Assembly (NCBI RefSeq): GCF_020829625.1
Contig: NZ_JAIVFX010000015.1
Location: forward strand, 111,797 to 175,796
DNA: 64,000 nt
Reading direction: 5' to 3'
Origin: Nostoc sp. XA010
Lineage (GTDB): Bacteria; Cyanobacteriota; Cyanobacteriia; Cyanobacteriales; Nostocaceae
This document shows, in pieces, positions 60,264 to 64,000 of this stretch. Position numbers and translations under genes: made by a program. Below the pieces are notes generated by a model that was not told the origin of the DNA, did no database searches, and saw only the letters and a program-made list of their open reading frames with translations. Numbering within the stretch: the stretch's first letter is position 1; each line of letters opens with the position of its first letter.

Positions 60264-61619
60264 TTATTCATTCATATTCCGGTAAGTTGCAACTGCTGAA
60301 GGCGATATCCGATTCAAATATCGGAATATCCAATATTTAAATATGGTATCTAAAATCACTGGAAATGTAGCAATAAATAAGAAGATAAAATCTCGATTTG
60401 CTGGTAATCCCCAATGACGCGATACACCTTCTAGTAGTACTTCCCAGCCATGAGGAGAGTGGAAACCTACAAATATATCGGTAAACAAAATGATGATAAA
60501 TGCTTTGGCACTATCGCTAAGTCCATAAACAATCCGATCAAAGAAATCTTTAATCACAGCAATAGAAGACTTGCTGACGAGGAAAAGCCAGATAAAAGCA
60601 CCCACCGAAAAAATATCTGCAAAAACATTTTTAATAGCATTAGAGCTTTCATGACGGAATTCTTCAGCAAGCTCAACTGCCCTCTTTTTCATTTCAACTT
60701 CTATCTGTTCTGGCAACAGTGGCGGAGCATTTCTAATAAAATTTTGAAACTGGAGTTTTTCTTCAAATCTTTGTAATTCTCCAAGGGCTTCCTCTTCCAT
60801 TTCGGAATTGAGGAATATTTGCCTTTCCTCAGTGTCTCTAAACTTATCAATAACTGGCCCAACTACAAAAGCTTTTGCTATTTGATGCGTCAGAAGTGGT
60901 ACGATAATTAACAGTAAAATAAACCTAATAGATATTATTGTTCTTCTTTGAGCTTGACGAAAACTTTGGATTACTTCTTGTTCTGAATTAGGATCTAATT
61001 CAACTTGCAGACGAGTGATAGTACTTAAAATAGAGCGCGGTAAAACGCCTGTTGTATCGATTTTACCCTTTGGTTTTGCTTTTGTCTCCCAGTCTTGAGT
61101 TGGTATTTTGGGTGGTAACGTTGAATTATTGACGAGCATTGATTTGTCGTCAGATATCACAGGGTTAACTGCTATATTTTGAGGTTGAACCACTAAAGCT
61201 TTAGAACTTCTTTGATCAGAAAGTGTTGTGTATTTAGATATAACTTGATCGATAAAGTTTAGCTTTTCCAAAACCAAAGAAGGACTGAGATACTCTATAC
61301 CTGCTTTCTCGGCAGCTTTTTGATTCTCTTCATTTAAAAACCAACGGCTTGCTTTTAACTCTGTAAGCCGCATCCTCACAGTTCTTAATAGCTTTTGTAG
61401 GTCTGACTCAAAATAATCCATGACGCTGTTACTGTACATGGCTGAGTCACTGTCTATTTTATTACCATTAAAATGCTTGTCTTCTATTTCCTTAATCTTT
61501 AATGCTGCATCGTAAGCTTGATTTAAAGAACGTTCAGGAGTTTGTAAGTACCATCGGTAAGTATCAAGCAAGAAAGAATAGATTTTTTGGCTAAAAACAG
61601 AGTTTTTCATTGGAGACAA
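60264..61619 (-). CDS. pcxA: Proton extrusion protein PcxA (CemA/CotA family)
   Basis: A 451-aa inner-membrane protein needed for light-induced proton release and linked to CO2 uptake. The N-terminal half is soluble and helical (YSFLLDTYRWYLQTPERSLNQAYDAALKIK). Four hydrophobic segments lie at about 233-255, 335-352, 372-388 and 410-430. The hallmark C-terminus is IFKYWIFRYLNRISPSAVATYRNM. Start at the 61619 ATG, or three residues later (61610), is equally plausible. It is co-directional with mltA. Confidence 0.93.
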   Translation of the reverse strand: MSPMKNSVFSQKIYSFLLDTYRWYLQTPERSLNQAYDAALKIKEIEDKHFNGNKIDSDSAMYSNSVMDYFESDLQKLLRTVRMRLTELKASRWFLNEENQKAAEKAGIEYLSPSLVLEKLNFIDQVISKYTTLSDQRSSKALVVQPQNIAVNPVISDDKSMLVNNSTLPPKIPTQDWETKAKPKGKIDTTGVLPRSILSTITRLQVELDPNSEQEVIQSFRQAQRRTIISIRFILLLIIVPLLTHQIAKAFVVGPVIDKFRDTEERQIFLNSEMEEEALGELQRFEEKLQFQNFIRNAPPLLPEQIEVEMKKRAVELAEEFRHESSNAIKNVFADIFSVGAFIWLFLVSKSSIAVIKDFFDRIVYGLSDSAKAFIIILFTDIFVGFHSPHGWEVLLEGVSRHWGLPANRDFIFLFIATFPVILDTIFKYWIFRYLNRISPSAVATYRNMNE

Positions 61620-61697
61620 TCATCCAGCATTATTTGGTGACTATTAACCTTAAGTTAACGCACGAGGTATACTAGCAAATCTACAAGGAGAAAGTTT

Positions 61698-63872
61698 GTG
61701 GTTTCTCATTCGGTTTGGATTGTTGGCACTAGCCGCAGTGGTAAGACGGCTCGCTTGGTAGAGCAATTTTGTAGTTGGGTACAACCTGAGAAGCAGTATG
61801 TTGAATCATTTTATACTAAAAAATCAGGACGTAAAAAAGGCATTCATATACCCGAATTTTTATATCTTAAACAAACAGAGCCAGGAGTTTTAGTTTTAGC
61901 TGCCAATGATGATAATCGGAGAGAATTGGGAGATATAATTGTTACATCTACATTAGGAAAATATCCGGTGCGTGCCAAGACACCGCTAGGTTTTTTTCAG
62001 GATGAAGTTATTTTATTTTGGCCATTGCTAATTAACTCTTTGAGCCTGAAGGCACAGTTTCCGGTAAGATTGCGCCCAGAAACGGAGCAAGAGTTAGCAA
62101 CCAAACTCTGGCGTCCCCAATTAGACGAAGAAATTTTACGTGTTGCGGGAGTGAATGAATCTCGCTTGGTGCGTCGCATTCTAGATTTATTGCAATTAGC
62201 AGCTTACAGTGGTGTACCTTGCGAAGATATTGCCCAGATTTTGACAAGAGGTCTAGGGGAAAATCCTACAACTTTAGAACCGGAATTTCTCGCCTCTTTG
62301 CTCCTAGATTGGCGTAACTGGTGTTTAGAGAGGGGATTACTAACTTATGGCATTATTACTGAACTGTATAGTCAGCATTTATTAAGCGATCGCAATTATC
62401 AGCAGCACTTAACTAAACGCTATCAGGCGGTATTGGCGGATGATGTAGATGATTATCCTAGCGTAGCGCGTCTTTTATTTGAATTGCTATTAGATCAAGG
62501 TGCAGTCGGGGCATTTAGTTACAATCCCGATGGTGCAGTGCGATTGGGATTGGGAGCAGACCCCAACTACCTAGAAGGGTTAGCAGAACGTTGTCGGGTT
62601 GAAATCTTGACCGGGCCTCCTCCAGAGTCCCTTGGTGAGCAAGCTAAACAGATGGTGGAATTACTCACAGAACCGATGGTACTGTTGAGCTTACCAAAAA
62701 CCGTGCATTCAATTCAAACCACCTCCCGCGCCCAACTATTGCGGCAAACAGCAGAGGAAATTGCTAATGCCATCCAATCACAGCAAGTGCAACCAGAAGA
62801 AGTGGCGATTATTGCACCAGGTTTAGATGCGATCGCTCGTTATACTCTAGTAGAAATCCTGGTTAAGCAAAACATCCAGGTAGAATCGCTCAATGACCAA
62901 CGTCCCCTAATTAGTTCACCCGTCATTCGCGCATTACTTACCATGCTGGCACTAGTTTATCCCGGCTTGGGACGCCTCGTAGATCGGGATGCCGTGGCAG
63001 AAATGCTAGTTGTCTTGAGTAGGAAACAACAATCACCAGAAAACTCTACAGACGCGATTAATCGCGTCTCTACTGATATTGATCCGGTTCGCGCTGGTTT
63101 GATTGCAGATTACTGCTTTGTACCCCATCCCGATCGCCCCAACTTGCTCCCAGTGTCAGCCTTCGAGCGCTGGGATAGAATCGGCTATGCAGCGACTACA
63201 GCATATAATGAGATATTACAGTGGTTAGAACAACAGCGATCGCAACAAGAATTGCGGTTAATTCCCAGCCCCATTTCCCTCTTAGACAGAGCAATTCAAC
63301 GCTTTTTGTGGAATGGTAGTAATCTCCCCTACGAACAACTAGCCGCACTGCGAGAATTATTAGAAACCGCCCAACACTACTGGGAAATTGACACCAGATT
63401 ACGACAAATTGCCCCAGTTGAGACAACGCCTCACACAACTATTATTGAATTCATTCAACTACTGCGACGTGGTACGATTACCGCCAATCCTTACCCTGTG
63501 CGTTCCATTGGTGGAGTGAGAAAGGCTGTCACCTTAGCAACTATATTTCAATATCGATCTAGTAGGCGATCGCACCGTTGGCATTTTTGGCTGGATGCTG
63601 GTTCACCTCTATGGGCGAAAGGTGGTGCAGCAACTTTGTTTGGTGCGCCTTTTTTCCTGCGAGATAGGTTAGGCGAACCTTGGACAGCAGAAGATGAAAA
63701 ATTGGCAGAAGAACAAAGACTGCGAAAAATATTGACAGATTTACTATCTCGTGTATCTAAGAGAGTTTATTTGTGTCACAGCGATTTAGCAGTGAATGGA
63801 CAAGAACAACTAGGGCCGCTGTTACCCTTAGTGAATGCTTGTGTGACGGTTATTTCTGAGGCTACTAGCTAA
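61698..63872 (+). CDS. UvrD/RecB-like ATPase of recombination or repair
   Basis: A 724-aa cytoplasmic protein. Walker A GTSRSGKTARL is near the N-terminus (about residues 10-20), followed by LVLAANDDNRRELGDIIV and a later helicase-like stretch QPEEVAIIAPGLDAIARYTLVEILVKQNIQVESLNDQRPLI, the pattern of AddB/RecC-like and UvrD-superfamily proteins. ADDVDDYPSVARLLF resembles motif II of that family. No nuclease motif or iron-sulfur cysteine set was seen. Start is GTG 61698 with AAGGAG seven bases before. Often annotated in cyanobacteria as a recombinase family protein; its biochemical activity is unknown. Confidence 0.75.
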   Translation: MVSHSVWIVGTSRSGKTARLVEQFCSWVQPEKQYVESFYTKKSGRKKGIHIPEFLYLKQTEPGVLVLAANDDNRRELGDIIVTSTLGKYPVRAKTPLGFFQDEVILFWPLLINSLSLKAQFPVRLRPETEQELATKLWRPQLDEEILRVAGVNESRLVRRILDLLQLAAYSGVPCEDIAQILTRGLGENPTTLEPEFLASLLLDWRNWCLERGLLTYGIITELYSQHLLSDRNYQQHLTKRYQAVLADDVDDYPSVARLLFELLLDQGAVGAFSYNPDGAVRLGLGADPNYLEGLAERCRVEILTGPPPESLGEQAKQMVELLTEPMVLLSLPKTVHSIQTTSRAQLLRQTAEEIANAIQSQQVQPEEVAIIAPGLDAIARYTLVEILVKQNIQVESLNDQRPLISSPVIRALLTMLALVYPGLGRLVDRDAVAEMLVVLSRKQQSPENSTDAINRVSTDIDPVRAGLIADYCFVPHPDRPNLLPVSAFERWDRIGYAATTAYNEILQWLEQQRSQQELRLIPSPISLLDRAIQRFLWNGSNLPYEQLAALRELLETAQHYWEIDTRLRQIAPVETTPHTTIIEFIQLLRRGTITANPYPVRSIGGVRKAVTLATIFQYRSSRRSHRWHFWLDAGSPLWAKGGAATLFGAPFFLRDRLGEPWTAEDEKLAEEQRLRKILTDLLSRVSKRVYLCHSDLAVNGQEQLGPLLPLVNACVTVISEATS

Positions 63873-63952
63873 CTAAGTAAGTCGGCGCGAAAAAACTAAA
63901 CTATGTAAAGATAAGTAAATACGGAGAATGCATCTACCGAGGTGACGAAGAT

Positions 63953-64000
63953 ATGGGCGCTCGTTTAAGGGTGTTTTTGACTAGCGATCAAGATAAAACT
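63953..64000 (+). mobile_element. IS630-family transposase, first codons only
   Basis: The ATG at 63953 begins MGARLRVFLTSDQDKT and runs off the right edge. I recognise this as the N-terminus of a common cyanobacterial IS630-type transposase, in which a helix-turn-helix would follow. The left inverted repeat must lie within 63874-63950 (starting near AAGTCGGCGCGAAAAAAC). Its exact end and target TA cannot be fixed without the other side. Confidence 0.65.

Noticed and set aside
45771..61619. Integrative conjugative element or prophage containing the VirB-like cluster
   Set aside because: No integrase, relaxase, tRNA-based attachment site or cargo genes; flanks are housekeeping genes and HIP1 sites occur throughout.

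Overview
The window is chromosomal DNA of a filamentous cyanobacterium, most likely Nostoc or a close relative. Evidence: abundant HIP1 octamers (GCGATCGC), a ccmK3-ccmK4 carboxysome satellite pair, crtH and crtR carotenoid genes, a sll0418-type MPBQ methyltransferase, PcxA, several cyanobacteria-only families (DUF3119, DUF3086, DUF3134), a HetZ-related gene, and many intergenic heptamer repeat tracts (STRRs) and palindromic repeats typical of Nostoc. No tRNA, rRNA or CRISPR array was seen.

Layout. 0-14 kb: mixed metabolic and housekeeping genes (purT 3' part, crtH, upp, yggT, a CYP110-like P450, a ParA plus coiled-coil pair, MPBQ methyltransferase, a hydrolase, ccmK3-ccmK4, a HetZ-related gene, a Crp-family regulator). 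14.4-25 kb: a minus-strand cellulose-type exopolysaccharide operon in the order outer-membrane barrel, TPR protein, GH8 glucanase, BcsB-like, BcsA with PilZ domain. It is tightly coupled, with two ATGA overlaps. 25-29.4 kb: two unknown envelope proteins and a GH5 glucanase with a CBM2-like tail. 29.5-37.5 kb: M61 peptidase, pyruvate kinase, CrtR, an OGFr-domain protein, AroH, SppA and a small membrane protein. 38-45 kb: an envelope-lipid neighbourhood (MlaE-type permease, DUF3119, DUF3086, PlsY, LpxB-related protein, MsbA-like ABC exporter).

46.2-56.4 kb, minus strand, is the most unusual region. It is a cluster whose gene order and topologies match a VirB type IV secretion operon: pilin-like VirB2, VirB3-like, VirB4 ATPase, VirB5-like, VirB6-like, two VirB8-like paralogues, VirB10-like, and a last gene that may be VirB9-like. 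No relaxase, VirD4 coupling protein or VirB11 is present, and the cluster sits between ordinary chromosomal genes. Six HIP1 sites lie inside its genes, which argues for long residence rather than recent arrival. A 1.3 kb non-coding stretch with strong hairpins lies upstream. 57.7-64 kb: a hypothetical protein, DUF3134, the lytic transglycosylase MltA, PcxA, a UvrD/RecB-like recombination protein, and the first codons of an IS630-type transposase at the right edge.

Functional calls rest on motif recognition from translated sequence. No database search was run. The VirB assignments other than VirB4 and VirB10 depend strongly on order and topology.
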